Notes: generated by a model from the letters alone, not told the origin. Positions 29,353-36,993 are shown, counted from the stretch's first letter. The stretch: DNA of 45,471 nucleotides from Nanobdellota archaeon (GCA_013331935.1 DUFN01000017.1:32099-77569), one strand, 5' to 3'. Numbers and translations are program-made.

Positions 29353-30393
29353 TTATTTGGCTCGCCCGCTAACCTCAGCAAAAATCCGGTCCTGCTCTTT
29401 GATTTTTTCTAAATTCCACTTCCATGTGCTTTCGTCTCTTACCATTACAATAACTCTGCTGACATGGTCGCGGGCTTTTACCGTGTAGCCGGTTACTTTT
29501 ACTATTTCCGCCGCGAATTCTTCCAATTCCAGCATTGTCGGTACCGCGTCTTGTTTTAATCTGTCGCGCGATTCACCGAGCCATGCATAACCTTTCAGCT
29601 CAACAAACATTGGTTTGGTTTTTGCAATAAGTTTTGCATACTCTTTTGGTTTCTGCATAGTCAAACCCTTAACGCAAGTCATCCTGAAAACTGTCCGGCA
29701 GCCCTTTTTGTTGAACTCTGGGAAAAGCGAAAGGCTTTCCATGGTTTTCTTCCAAAGACCCGGAGCAAACGCGTTCGTTCCCTTTGCATGTGTTTCTTCG
29801 TCTGGCCCGTAAACTGAAATGTATAAGTTTGTCGGCACAATATTTTTCTTAAGCATTTCTTTTAATCTGTGCGGTGTTGTTCCGTTAGTAACTAGAAACG
29901 CAGTCATGCCCCTGCCTTTGATTTCTTTAATTAATTCTACGATTTTTGGATATAGCGTAGGCTCGCCATCCAGGGAAATTGCAAAATGCGATGGGTCCAT
30001 TGCTTCTGCAAGGACTTTTTTTGTTGTCTTTTCATTACCGCCGAAGCCGTTCAGCAATTTTCTCTGTGATTCGATAGAAGCGTCAACAATTTCTTTTGGC
30101 GAGTCCCACTTGTTTTCTGATTTTGCGCGGTCCTTGCCAAATGTCCGCCAACACCACGAACACGAGAAGTTGCAGAAGTCCAAAGTCGGCGTCATCTGCA
30201 CACATCTGTGGCTTCTGATGCCATAAGTCGCTTTGTAGCAATTCCTTTCGCCCCGCATCCGCGATTTTGTCCACCTGCATATCTCGACGCCAGTGTGTTT
30301 GTTTGGGCCTGTGATGCGGTAGCCTGCTTTTTGGTACTTGGCTAGCCTGTCAGCGGGGAACTTGACGAATTGTGGGACTACTTCTTTATCCAT
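29353..30393 (-). CDS. taw1: tRNA 4-demethylwyosine synthase (Taw1/TYW1)
   Basis: 346 residues from the ATG at 30393; the longer open frame would overlap the next gene and its promoter. Cys39, Cys52 and Cys64 form the first [4Fe-4S] site and C-N-F-S-C-S-W-C (74-81) is the radical SAM C-x3-C-x2-C. H-F-A-I-S-L-D-G-E-P-T-L-Y-P is characteristic of the family. Taw1 condenses N-methylguanosine-37 of tRNA-Phe with pyruvate carbons to build the tricyclic base. The following step enzyme Taw2 is at 10783-11601. No flavodoxin domain is fused, as is normal for archaea. Confidence 0.93.
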   Translation of the reverse strand: MDKEVVPQFVKFPADRLAKYQKAGYRITGPNKHTGVEICRWTKSRMRGERNCYKATYGIRSHRCVQMTPTLDFCNFSCSWCWRTFGKDRAKSENKWDSPKEIVDASIESQRKLLNGFGGNEKTTKKVLAEAMDPSHFAISLDGEPTLYPKIVELIKEIKGRGMTAFLVTNGTTPHRLKEMLKKNIVPTNLYISVYGPDEETHAKGTNAFAPGLWKKTMESLSLFPEFNKKGCRTVFRMTCVKGLTMQKPKEYAKLIAKTKPMFVELKGYAWLGESRDRLKQDAVPTMLELEEFAAEIVKVTGYTVKARDHVSRVIVMVRDESTWKWNLEKIKEQDRIFAEVSGRAK

Positions 30394-30481
30394 GCCATAA
30401 TAAATTAAAATTGGTTTAAAACGTTTATTGCGGCGCGGAAAGTTATTTAAACTTTTGGAGCATTTATTTTGTGGTGAAATT

Positions 30482-30946
30482 ATGAAAGAATATGGGGAAG
30501 TTGTTCGCGATGGCAGCGCGGCAGTTATGCAACTGGAGGCGGGGCTTTTGGGGGCCATTAGTGACGCCCTAGCAAAATTAGGCGTTGATGCACCAACAAG
30601 AGTAACTATTGCACTTATGAAAGGTGCGGAATTGCGCGAAATTGTGGTGCATGCGCGCGGTGTCCGTGGCGAAAGGCCGCACCCAAGCGTGGCCTTGCTG
30701 GCAGATAGATATGTGTTAGGATTTGCGGTAGATGCAGCGCCGGCGTATTTCCAAGTGGAAAGGTGCGTTGTTGAAACGGGCAGAGATTACGAGCCAGAAC
30801 TTACTTTGCAAAGAGAAATACTAAATAGGGTGCAGGATGCAGCTATGGCTTGGTATAAAGATATTTACAAGCCGGGATTTGCTGCTAAGGCAAAGCAACC
30901 CGATGCAGTGTCAGCGTATGTGGGCGATGATCATGGCGGCGATTAA
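30482..30946 (+). CDS. Hypothetical protein
   Basis: 154 residues from the ATG at 30482, which follows a GGTGA ribosome-binding-like sequence; a TATA-like box lies at 30443-30451. The content is Ala/Val/Arg/Glu-rich with helix 12-32 and alternating beta segments (T-R-V-T-I-A-L-M, R-E-I-V-V-H-A-R, D-R-Y-V-L-G-F-A-V). The C-terminus ends in an acidic D-D-H-G-G-D. Base composition is somewhat more GC-rich than in neighbouring genes. I recognise no family. Convergent with the Trm-G10 gene with a four-base overlap. Confidence 0.55.
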   Translation: MKEYGEVVRDGSAAVMQLEAGLLGAISDALAKLGVDAPTRVTIALMKGAELREIVVHARGVRGERPHPSVALLADRYVLGFAVDAAPAYFQVERCVVETGRDYEPELTLQREILNRVQDAAMAWYKDIYKPGFAAKAKQPDAVSAYVGDDHGGD

Positions 30947-31734
30947 ATCTTTCTCAGCACAACAATCTTCCTCGTCAGCCCGCCATGCACATACAGCTCA
31001 GCCTTTGAAATGGTTTTCCAGAGTTTTTTGTTAGTTAATTTCGGCAGATTAATGTAGTGCGGATACATAATTGCGGCGAATTTTCTTTTTTTTAAAACAT
31101 TATTTGCAGAGATTAAAAACTTTTCATACAGATGCGCAAGATTTTTCAAACTTGCCCTGCTTGACCTGCCATAAGGCAAGTCAGTTGCAATCGCGCTAAT
31201 TGAATTTGGCTTTAAGGTTTTTTCCAATTGCGTTGCATCACTATTTGTTAATTTATAGTTTTTAACTTTGTAAAAATTTAAATTATTTTTTGAAAACGCA
31301 ATCATATTTGCATCAAAATCAACGCCGATTGTTTTAATTTTCAAAATTCCCGCTTCAATTAGAACAGAGCCAGCCCCGCAGAAAGGGTCAAGCAAAATTT
31401 CTTTTGGCTTTGCGCGGCTAAGATTAACTAATGCGCGGGCCAATTTAGGCTTCAGCGTTGTTGGGTGGAAGGCCGGCTTTTTCTGCGGCTCGCGTTCAAG
31501 AAACCGCCCCTTTGATACTGCCCAAATTTTTCCGTCCAGATAAGTTTTTTTTATAAACGCCGAACGTTCACACAGTTTTAATATTATTTTTTTGTTTGCA
31601 TTTGTTTTTATTTTGATTATATTTTTATCGTGTTCAATAATTTTAAATTTCAAATTAAAAATATCAAACAAGGCGCGCAGTTCTGCAACAGCTAGCCCGA
31701 AGGATTCACCTGACAATTTGAAAACATATTGCAT
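30943..31734 (-). CDS. tRNA (guanine-10-N2)-methyltransferase (Trm-G10/Trm11-like)
   Basis: 263 residues from the ATG at 31734. The N-terminal 80 residues are a shortened THUMP-like part; H-P-T-T-L-K-P-K-L-A-R (90-100) precedes the catalytic domain. D-P-F-C-G-A-G-S (116-123) is the SAM motif and T-D-L-P-Y-G-R (184-190) the N2-guanine-specific motif. Usual archaeal Trm-G10 is about 330 residues, so this one is compact. In Haloferax, Trm-G10 is activated by Trm112; a Trm112-like protein is encoded at 37761-37970. It starts two bases from the rpoN stop in the same direction. Confidence 0.85.
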   Translation of the reverse strand: MQYVFKLSGESFGLAVAELRALFDIFNLKFKIIEHDKNIIKIKTNANKKIILKLCERSAFIKKTYLDGKIWAVSKGRFLEREPQKKPAFHPTTLKPKLARALVNLSRAKPKEILLDPFCGAGSVLIEAGILKIKTIGVDFDANMIAFSKNNLNFYKVKNYKLTNSDATQLEKTLKPNSISAIATDLPYGRSSRASLKNLAHLYEKFLISANNVLKKRKFAAIMYPHYINLPKLTNKKLWKTISKAELYVHGGLTRKIVVLRKI

Positions 31735-31735
31735 G

Positions 31736-31933
31736 CTATGCTTTCTTGAACCTTGCAACTGTATCTATCAAGTCAATGTGCCCCATGAACAATACTCTGC
31801 AGCAGTATCTCTTTAAGCCAAGGTGGTCTAAAACTATCTTGGCAGGCTCGCCATTTGCCACTCTGTCTTTAAACTGCTCCCATAACTGAGCAACAGGTTT
31901 TCCACAACTCCAGCATCTTATTGGTATTATCAT
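31736..31933 (-). CDS. rpoN: DNA-directed RNA polymerase subunit N (Rpo10)
   Basis: 65 residues from the ATG at 31933. I-P-I-R-C-W-S-C-G at 4-12 and R-Y-C-C-R-V-L at about 47-53 provide the four zinc cysteines of the Rpb10 fold; L-D-H-L-G-L-K is typical. It docks on the RpoD/RpoL platform. Longer in-frame starts would overlap the preceding gene. Its position after uS9 is conserved in archaea, although here a small gene lies between them. Confidence 0.93.
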   Translation of the reverse strand: MIIPIRCWSCGKPVAQLWEQFKDRVANGEPAKIVLDHLGLKRYCCRVLFMGHIDLIDTVARFKKA

Positions 31934-31934
31934 T

Positions 31935-32291
31935 TTAACTTGCACCACCTTCTTTTATTTTTACTGCATCTGCACCGAATCGCATATAAACTGGTCGCTT
32001 AAAAAGCCAGCCTTCCGTTCTAACTTCTTCGAGTTTGAAATTAACCAATGCATCCGCACCTAAACTATGTGCTTTATGTGAAAGATCAGATTCCGGAAAG
32101 AATCGCTCATGAACTTCTTCTTTGCCAAGTTCTAAAGTGACATGGCATAGCATTTGCAGGTCTGCTGGTGTTATTCGCTGTCGCGGCGTTAGGCAAACCC
32201 CATCAGTTGCCTCTTGTCTGGCAAGTCTATTGTATTGTTCTACCAATTCTCTGGCATTGTTAAATACTGGTGGTGGGTTGTATGGTACCAT
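31935..32291 (-). CDS. Hypothetical protein with YbjQ-like C-terminal motif
   Basis: 118 residues. The N-terminus (about 1-50) is Pro/Arg-rich and unassigned. The C-terminal part, S-H-K-A-H-S-L-G-A-D-A-L-V-N-F-K-L followed by R-F-G-A-D-A-V-K-I, resembles the A-x-x-L-G-A-D-A-V-V-x-V pattern of YbjQ/UPF0145 proteins, which form small barrel oligomers. It is only a motif-level resemblance. The gene is inserted between uS9 and rpoN, which are adjacent in many archaea, with gaps of 5 and 1 bases, so it is translated with them. Confidence 0.6.
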   Translation of the reverse strand: MVPYNPPPVFNNARELVEQYNRLARQEATDGVCLTPRQRITPADLQMLCHVTLELGKEEVHERFFPESDLSHKAHSLGADALVNFKLEEVRTEGWLFKRPVYMRFGADAVKIKEGGAS

Positions 32292-32296
32292 TTTAA

Positions 32297-32713
32297 TTAC
32301 CTGTACGACTTCTGCCTCTTTGCTCTTGCTCTCGAATGTGTTCCGAACTTTCTTGCTTCTTTGAATCTTGTATCTGCAACTAACATGTGTCTGTCATAGT
32401 CTAAAAAGGTTTTCTTCATCTCTTCGCCGAAGTATTCTGCCAGCGCTTTTGCAATGGCCAGCCTTCCTGCTTCAACCTGCCCAGACCATCCGCCGCCGCA
32501 GACATTTACATCAATATCAACTTTCAATGCAGATTCGCCAGCCAGCATAACCGGTTCCTGAATTCTTAATCTCGCAACTTCTGGTTCCATAGTGTTTATG
32601 TGCATGGAATTAATCCGGATTACTCCTGTGCCAGGTCTTACTGTGGCTCTCGCTATTGCGCGCTTTCTTTTTCCTGATGCGTGCACGTGATCTTTCTTTT
32701 CTTTTTTTGCCAT
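32297..32713 (-). CDS. rps9: Small ribosomal subunit protein uS9
   Basis: 138 residues. G-K-R-K-R-A-I-A-R-A-T near the start, N-V-C-G-G-G-W-S-G-Q in the centre and the basic tail ending Q-K-S-Y-R that reaches the P-site are all present. The tail is the universal uS9 C-terminus. Order uL13-uS9 is the conserved archaeal arrangement; one base separates it from uL13. Confidence 0.95.
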   Translation of the reverse strand: MAKKEKKDHVHASGKRKRAIARATVRPGTGVIRINSMHINTMEPEVARLRIQEPVMLAGESALKVDIDVNVCGGGWSGQVEAGRLAIAKALAEYFGEEMKKTFLDYDRHMLVADTRFKEARKFGTHSRARAKRQKSYR

Positions 32714-32714
32714 T

Positions 32715-33140
32715 TTATCCGCCCTTTATTATTTCCGAAATCCTTTCAAGAGTCATAAATTTAACTGTGAGGTTGTCGGAGTTTGCGCCTGCAACTGATT
32801 CGAATTTCTGGTTTTTCAAGTTATCTGGAACTGATATGTAGCACATGATTCTCTCATAGGCCTGCATTCCCCGCGATTTTTCAGTCTGCCTCTTGTGCGG
32901 AAGCATACCGTAAATCATGCGCCTCAGCATTCTGTCTGGAGATAATGAAATAAATGGCCCGTGAAATGGGTGTGTTCTATTTTTCATGCGCTTCCATCTA
33001 TCTATTGTTGCATGCTGAGTACCTGAAACAACAGCCTTTTCGCAGTTGACTATGTTTATCGTTTCGCCCATCAGAGCCATCTTTGCTACTTTGGTGGCTA
33101 GCCTGCCTGCAATCAATCCAGTTGCGTCAATGACTTTCAT
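32715..33140 (-). CDS. rpl13: Large ribosomal subunit protein uL13
   Basis: 141 residues. D-A-T-G-L-I-A-G-R-L-A-T at 4-15 and G-P-F-I-S-L-S-P-D-R-M-L-R-R-M-I-Y-G-M-L-P-H-K in the middle are diagnostic of archaeal uL13. The start overlaps the eL18 stop by four bases, and the operon runs eL18-uL13-uS9-(small gene)-RpoN-Trm-G10. Confidence 0.95.
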   Translation of the reverse strand: MKVIDATGLIAGRLATKVAKMALMGETINIVNCEKAVVSGTQHATIDRWKRMKNRTHPFHGPFISLSPDRMLRRMIYGMLPHKRQTEKSRGMQAYERIMCYISVPDNLKNQKFESVAGANSDNLTVKFMTLERISEIIKGG

Positions 33141-33487
33141 CCTAGCACCTTTATTCCAGTTCCTTTTGGATTCTTTTTGATTAATTCTGAGATTGAGATT
33201 ATCGAGCTTCCAGATATCTTGACTGCTTCGTGCGCTTTTGCAGAGGAATTCCAGACTGCAATTGTGAGCTTGTTTTTAAGTATTCCTGTTGCAAGAAGTT
33301 TTCCTAACAGGAGGACTGTTTCTCCGCTCTTGGTGTGCCGCTGCAGGTCTGAGAAGTTTAAGACTCTCTTGTTCCTTCTGGCTTTTCCGAGCTCTGAGGC
33401 CAGCCTCTGCCAGACTAAAGCCTTATGGCTAGCCAGCTCTTCTATTTGCTTTCTTAACAATGGATTTGTTGGTCCTGTTATTTTCAT
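33137..33487 (-). CDS. rpl18e: Large ribosomal subunit protein eL18
   Basis: 116 residues from the ATG at 33487; a start at 33511 would add eight unsupported residues. T-N-P-L-L-R-K-Q-I near the N-terminus, R-R-N-K-R-V-L-N-F-S-D-L-Q-R-H and G-E-T-V-L-L-L-G-K-L-L match archaeal L18e. It heads the eL18-uL13-uS9 operon. The upstream region on the other strand holds the tRNA-Leu gene. Confidence 0.92.
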   Translation of the reverse strand: MKITGPTNPLLRKQIEELASHKALVWQRLASELGKARRNKRVLNFSDLQRHTKSGETVLLLGKLLATGILKNKLTIAVWNSSAKAHEAVKISGSSIISISELIKKNPKGTGIKVLG

Positions 33488-33574
33488 GAGTATTATAAAT
33501 GAAGTCCGCAAACCGAAGTTTGCGCTATTTCATTTCCGCAACCTTTTAAACGGGTTTTTGAGTATGAATATTGT

Positions 33575-33694
33575 GCGGAGGTAGTGAAGCGGTCAAACAC
33601 GCTACCTTGAGGTGCTGCGAAATGCTTGCGCGTTTCTCAGATGCGAAAGGGTAGTCCCTTAGTGGGTTCGGAGGTTCAAATCCTCTCCTCCGCA
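33575..33694 (+). tRNA. tRNA-Leu(GAG) with anticodon-loop intron
   Basis: Acceptor GCGGAGG/CCTCCGC (33575-33581/33687-33693) with discriminator A, D-stem GTG/CAC, anticodon stem CTACC (33602-33606) paired with GGTAG (33650-33654), a variable arm CCC-TTAGT-GGG and T-stem GGAGG/CCTCT around TTCAAAT. The long variable arm, A73 and loop TTGAGG give Leu with anticodon GAG. About 36 nt (33613-33648) interrupt the loop after position 37. A CTTTTAAACG box lies about 28 nt upstream. No CCA is encoded. Confidence 0.85.
33613..33648 (+). other. tRNA-Leu intron (position 37/38)
   Basis: The 36-nt insert forms an 11-pair stem with one mismatch (33615-33625 with 33630-33640, loop TTGC). Three-base bulges GGT (33611-33613) and AAG (33647-33649) flank a weak central helix TTG/CGA plus an A-G mismatch, so this is a relaxed bulge-helix-bulge. 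Cutting between the second and third bulge base gives a seven-base anticodon loop, which supports the exact ends. Confidence 0.65.
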
Positions 33695-33696
33695 TA

Positions 33697-34461
33697 TCAT
33701 ATTTTCGCTTCTTTTACCTTTGATTGCAAAATACCAACAGCCTGCGTTAGTATTTCTGCTGGCTTTAACTGGCCCCAGCTTTCCAAATAAAGTATGAATC
33801 TTGTTTCGCTGTTTTTGACTTCAACTCCAGCGCCCCGCAGCATTTGCTCGTAAGCATCTGTCCACTTTCCGAAGTCTTTTACTTCTATGCTTCTGCCATC
33901 CTTCCTTACAACATCGCCAGGTATTTTGTCTAGGACTGCTTTTGCATCAGCTTCTTTTGTGAATGTGAATTCTGGCCCGCCTCTGTGCCATGCATGGCAT
34001 GGGCTCCATTTAGCGTGGACTTTTCCTTTCCCAAGGATTGCAATAGCTTCCAGTTCTATTTCCTGCCCTTCGAGCAATTTTACTATCGGTATCTGCGCGT
34101 GGACTGCTTTTATTGCAGGGTCCTTGAATTTCATGTCGCCGGAATATACTGTGGCAGGCCCTTTTGCTTTCAGGATTATTTTTACAGAACATTTCGCACA
34201 TAATTTTCCCTTGCAAGTGCAGTCCTCTGGTAAGTTGTATGATTTTGGGTCTGTCTTCAATGGCACCAATCCCAATCTGTGTGCAATTATTTCATCATAA
34301 AGCGCAGATGAATTTTTTGTAAAGTAAACGTCTTCGATTGCGAGAACAGGCACGTCGAATACTGCGGTCCTTCGCACTGCATTTACAAATGCAGGAGTAG
34401 TTTTATCTATTGCAATAGTTATTTCATTCTCAGATTGATTTAGTATTTCAAAGCCAGCCAT
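33697..34461 (-). CDS. rpoD: DNA-directed RNA polymerase subunit D (Rpo3)
   Basis: 254 residues from the ATG at 34461, one base into the uS11 stop. N-A-V-R-R-T-A-V-F-D-V-P near the start and H-R-L-G-L-V-P-L are the alpha-like signature. D-C-T-C-K-G-K-L-C-A-K-C holds four cysteines in the C-x-C-x4-C-x2-C spacing of the Rpb3-type zinc loop; the additional ferredoxin-like cysteine set seen in Sulfolobus is absent. It dimerises with RpoL. A longer start at 34500 lies within uS11. Confidence 0.95.
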   Translation of the reverse strand: MAGFEILNQSENEITIAIDKTTPAFVNAVRRTAVFDVPVLAIEDVYFTKNSSALYDEIIAHRLGLVPLKTDPKSYNLPEDCTCKGKLCAKCSVKIILKAKGPATVYSGDMKFKDPAIKAVHAQIPIVKLLEGQEIELEAIAILGKGKVHAKWSPCHAWHRGGPEFTFTKEADAKAVLDKIPGDVVRKDGRSIEVKDFGKWTDAYEQMLRGAGVEVKNSETRFILYLESWGQLKPAEILTQAVGILQSKVKEAKI

Positions 34462-34850
34462 TATACCCTTCTTCCCCTCTTTCCGCCTTTCTTTCTGCAT
34501 CCGCCATGCGGAATAGGAGTGACATCTTCAATACCCATTACTTTCATTCCAGACCTTGTTAATGCCCGGATGGCTGGCTGTGCGCCGGGACCAGGATATC
34601 TTGCGCCGTTCTGCCCGCCCTGTGCTCTTACCTTGACATAGATTTTTGTTACGCCTTTTTCCATTGCTTCTGCAGCAGCTTTCTTTGCAGCCATCATTGC
34701 AGCTGTTGGTGATGCCTCTAATCTATCTGCCTTTACCATCTGCCCGCCAGAGCTGAAGCCTACTGTTTCAGTTCCAGTAAGGTCTGTGATGTGTATGATT
34801 GTGTTGTTATAAGATGCATATATGTGAACTATTCCTATTTTGTCTGCCAT
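34461..34850 (-). CDS. rps11: Small ribosomal subunit protein uS11
   Basis: 129 residues, standard size. [15 protein letters not shown] at 5-19, the [13 protein letters not shown] stretch and the end [16 protein letters not shown] are diagnostic. It binds the platform of 16S rRNA. Operon uS13-uS4-uS11-RpoD; one base separates it from uS4. Confidence 0.96.
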   Translation of the reverse strand: MADKIGIVHIYASYNNTIIHITDLTGTETVGFSSGGQMVKADRLEASPTAAMMAAKKAAAEAMEKGVTKIYVKVRAQGGQNGARYPGPGAQPAIRALTRSGMKVMGIEDVTPIPHGGCRKKGGKRGRRV

Positions 34851-34851
34851 T

Positions 34852-35427
34852 TTATCCAGCCACCTCAGCTACTTCTGCTTTTTCTTTTATTTCAGCTTTA
34901 ATCTTTTTTGCTTCTGCCAGCTCTGCCTTTAGCTCCAGCGCTTTTGCAGGCGATATTAAATTGGGCTTGAAGCCTTGGATGAATGCAATTTTGTCGCTTG
35001 ATTTTACTAAGTATGCTGGCGAGCTGATTTTTTCTCCGTTGACTGTAACCTTATTATGCGTTATAAACTGTCTTGCCTGCTTTGGAGTCAGAGCCATGCT
35101 GTTTTTGTAAACCAATGTCTGCAGTCTTTTTTCAAGTATGTTTTTTATATTTAATGCTAGAACATCATCAATGTCAGCCTCTGCCGCAACAATTCCGTAT
35201 TTTTGAAGTTTTGCAAGAAGGATTTTTGATTCCTGTTCTTGCTTTTCGCCGGCGAGGCTGACTGTCTGCTTGGCCAGCTCTCTCCAGTTCTTGAGAAGTT
35301 CAGCAGCGCGCCAGAGTTCTTTCTTGTTTCTCAATCCGTATTCCTTGGCAAGCTGGTTCTCTTCCTTGATTCTTGAAAGCTGCCATGGTTTCTTTGGCCT
35401 GCTGAATTGCTTTTTTCGCTTGAGCAT
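34852..35427 (-). CDS. rps4: Small ribosomal subunit protein uS4
   Basis: 191 residues. [13 protein letters not shown] near the N-terminus is typical of the archaeal/eukaryotic form. The S4 RNA-binding domain lies at about 103-160 (R-L-Q-T-L-V-Y-K...[14 protein letters not shown]). An Ala/Glu/Lys tail follows. TAATG overlap with uS13. In bacteria uS4 represses the matching operon, which makes the leader described upstream of uS13 of interest. Confidence 0.95.
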   Translation of the reverse strand: MLKRKKQFSRPKKPWQLSRIKEENQLAKEYGLRNKKELWRAAELLKNWRELAKQTVSLAGEKQEQESKILLAKLQKYGIVAAEADIDDVLALNIKNILEKRLQTLVYKNSMALTPKQARQFITHNKVTVNGEKISSPAYLVKSSDKIAFIQGFKPNLISPAKALELKAELAEAKKIKAEIKEKAEVAEVAG

Positions 35428-36005
35428 TACTTCTTGCCTCCTTCTTTTGCAGCTGCTAATTTCTTGGCAGCGCCTTCAGGTGCGCCCTTCTTCTTTCTCT
35501 GGACTCCGAGTGTGCTTCCGCGCCTGCCAGTCGAACGTGTGTGCTGGCCTCTGACTTTCTTAGAGCCCTTGGTGTGCCTTATTCCTCTGTAAACTCTGAT
35601 TTTCTTGACAAATCTAATATCCATTTCAGTCTGCAATTTCAAATCAGAAGCAACTACGTGCTTGTCTGCGCCTGTTTCAAGGTCTTTTCTGTGGTTGAAA
35701 AGCCATGAAGGAATGCCATATTTGTCTGGATGCTTCATTGCATCTTCTATTTTTTCAATTTGTTCGTGAGTGAAATTTCCGCATTTTTCTGTCCTATTTA
35801 CATTTAGAACATTGCAGATGGCATTTGCCATCATGAAATCTATTCCCTTGACTTTTGTCATTGCCATGAAAATTGCAGTGTTGCCTGGGATATCCCTATC
35901 TATGATTCGAATAAGCTCACGGAATTCCGTAGCAGCTTCGGCGCGAGGCGCAGCTGGAACTTTTATTTCCGATTGCGCGGGAGTTGGTTTTTTTTCTTCA
36001 CTCAT
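35427..36005 (-). CDS. rps13: Small ribosomal subunit protein uS13
   Basis: 192 residues from the ATG at 36005, longer than the usual 150 or so because of a Pro/Ala/Glu-rich N-terminal extension (1-25) and an Ala/Lys-rich tail. The core has R-I-I-D-R-D-I-P-G-N, I-D-F-M-M-A-N-A-I-C, R-V-Y-R-G-I-R-H-T-K-G and V-R-G-Q-H-T-R-S-T-G-R-R-G, all diagnostic of archaeal uS13. It heads the alpha-type operon. Confidence 0.95.
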   Translation of the reverse strand: MSEEKKPTPAQSEIKVPAAPRAEAATEFRELIRIIDRDIPGNTAIFMAMTKVKGIDFMMANAICNVLNVNRTEKCGNFTHEQIEKIEDAMKHPDKYGIPSWLFNHRKDLETGADKHVVASDLKLQTEMDIRFVKKIRVYRGIRHTKGSKKVRGQHTRSTGRRGSTLGVQRKKKGAPEGAAKKLAAAKEGGKK

Positions 36006-36040
36006 ATTAAAGCAATGCCAATAGAACACAATTAGTTTTG

Positions 36041-36100
36041 TGCCTTAAAGGCAACCTGCTGATGCAGGAGTAGGTTTGGCTTAGTTTGGGGCTTTTTAAA
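36041..36100 (-). promoter_or_regulatory. Promoter and structured leader of the uS13 operon
   Basis: A minus-strand TTTAAAAAG box (about 36092-36100) would start transcription near 36070, leaving a leader of about 65 nt before the uS13 ATG. This leader contains two small hairpins: CCTGC-TGAT-GCAGG (36055-36068) and TGCCTT-A-AAGGCA (36041-36053), given in plus-strand orientation. The second also contains a CTTTAAG that might itself serve as a weaker TATA box. Autoregulation by a ribosomal protein is possible. Confidence 0.45.
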
Positions 36101-36120
36101 GGTATTGCAAAGGGTGAAAA

Positions 36121-36597
36121 TCACTTGATTTTGACGTTAAACCGCAACTTTGCACAATTATTGCCTTCCCGGCTTTCCTGCGCTTGATTTAAGACATCTG
36201 CGCAGACAACAAGTGTATTTATGCCTGCCATTTTTGAGCTTATTGCGAGCGTCATTGCTAGTGGCGGCGGATTATTAACGCGCCACAGTTCTGACTGGAA
36301 TAGCGCGAGTGCTTTTGTGCCAAAAACACCATGGCCTTGCACACTGCCGTCCGGCAAAACCAATTTTACTTCTGCATCGGATTTTGGCGCCACGGTTGCG
36401 CCAAGATTTGTAACTATAAATGTAAATCCAATTTTCACAAAGGTGCCGTCCGCAGGAGCATAAATTATGTTCGCAGCAGTTGGGTAAACTATAACTTTGC
36501 GCACTACTAAGTCAGGCGCATTTATGCCTGCGCTTGCCACACCGCTAAATAATGCTAACAAAATCAGCATGAGAGGTATTAAGCATAATTTTTTCAT
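36121..36597 (-). CDS. Secreted CARDB-like domain protein
   Basis: 158 residues. A clear signal peptide (M-K-K-L-C-L-I-P-L-M... to A-S-A-G at about 24) would be removed by signal peptidase. The mature part begins N-A-P-D-L-V-V-R-K-V-I-V-Y-P and continues as a single beta-sandwich of the CARDB/conjugate type (F-I-V-T-N-L-G-A-T-V-A-P; N-N-C-A-K-L-R-F-N-V). Two cysteines near the end may form a disulfide. These domains are common adhesion or stalk modules. The gene stands alone between the uS13 promoter and the VKOR gene. Confidence 0.7.
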   Translation of the reverse strand: MKKLCLIPLMLILLALFSGVASAGINAPDLVVRKVIVYPTAANIIYAPADGTFVKIGFTFIVTNLGATVAPKSDAEVKLVLPDGSVQGHGVFGTKALALFQSELWRVNNPPPLAMTLAISSKMAGINTLVVCADVLNQAQESREGNNCAKLRFNVKIK

Positions 36598-36679
36598 AAA
36601 AAAAGTATTCTTGGATGATTTTTAAACCTTATCTGTGCGCTACGCGAAGTTTTTAAATACAGCATTATACCTCTAAACC

Positions 36680-36992
36680 ATGAAAAAACCGATGCTCGCG
36701 GTGATTGCGCTGGCCAGCATGGGTTTGGCGTTGGCTGCTTATCAGGCAAGCCACAAGCCAGCAGATGGCACTTCTTGTTTAGCTAGCAACTCATGCGATG
36801 TAGTTATGAATTCAGCTTATTCATCGCTTTTTGGAATTCCAGTTGTGTTAATTGGCCTGGCTGGCTTTTGTTGCGTATTTGGTTTATGTCGAATTAATTG
36901 AACTGCATGCAATCTGCTCGCTTTGCACTGCATCGCATGTTATTGGAATTGTTATCTGGATGATTGTTTTGTTTAGCTTGTTAAAATATTAA
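36680..36992 (+). pseudogene. VKOR-family disulfide-forming membrane protein, frameshifted
   Basis: The first frame (36680-36901) gives one membrane helix, T-S-C-L-A-S-N-S-C-D-V-V with the outer cysteine pair (C33, C39) and G-I-P-V-V-L-I-G-L-A-G, then meaningless sequence and a stop. From about 36859 the +1 frame continues as F-V-A-Y-L-V-Y-V-E-L-I-E-L-H-A-I-C-S-L-C-T-A-S, the VKOR C-x-x-C helix, and stops at 36992. Rejoined length is about 103 residues with three helices, whereas VKOR has four, so about 25-30 residues seem deleted at the junction (C-T-G-G repeats there). VKOR makes quinone-linked disulfides. Leaderless promoter TTTTTAAATA at about 36650-36659. Sequencing error or collapse cannot be excluded. 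Confidence 0.75.
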
Positions 36993-36993
36993 A

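Noticed and set aside
30394-30558. N-terminal extension of Taw1 of 55 residues
   Set aside because: It would overlap the next gene and its promoter; homology begins at the ATG at 30393 and a suitable A/T box lies just upstream of it.
33575-33694. The insert in tRNA-Leu as an oversized variable arm
   Set aside because: CTACC pairs only with GGTAG after the insert, and a normal variable arm follows that stem, so the extra bases lie in the anticodon loop.
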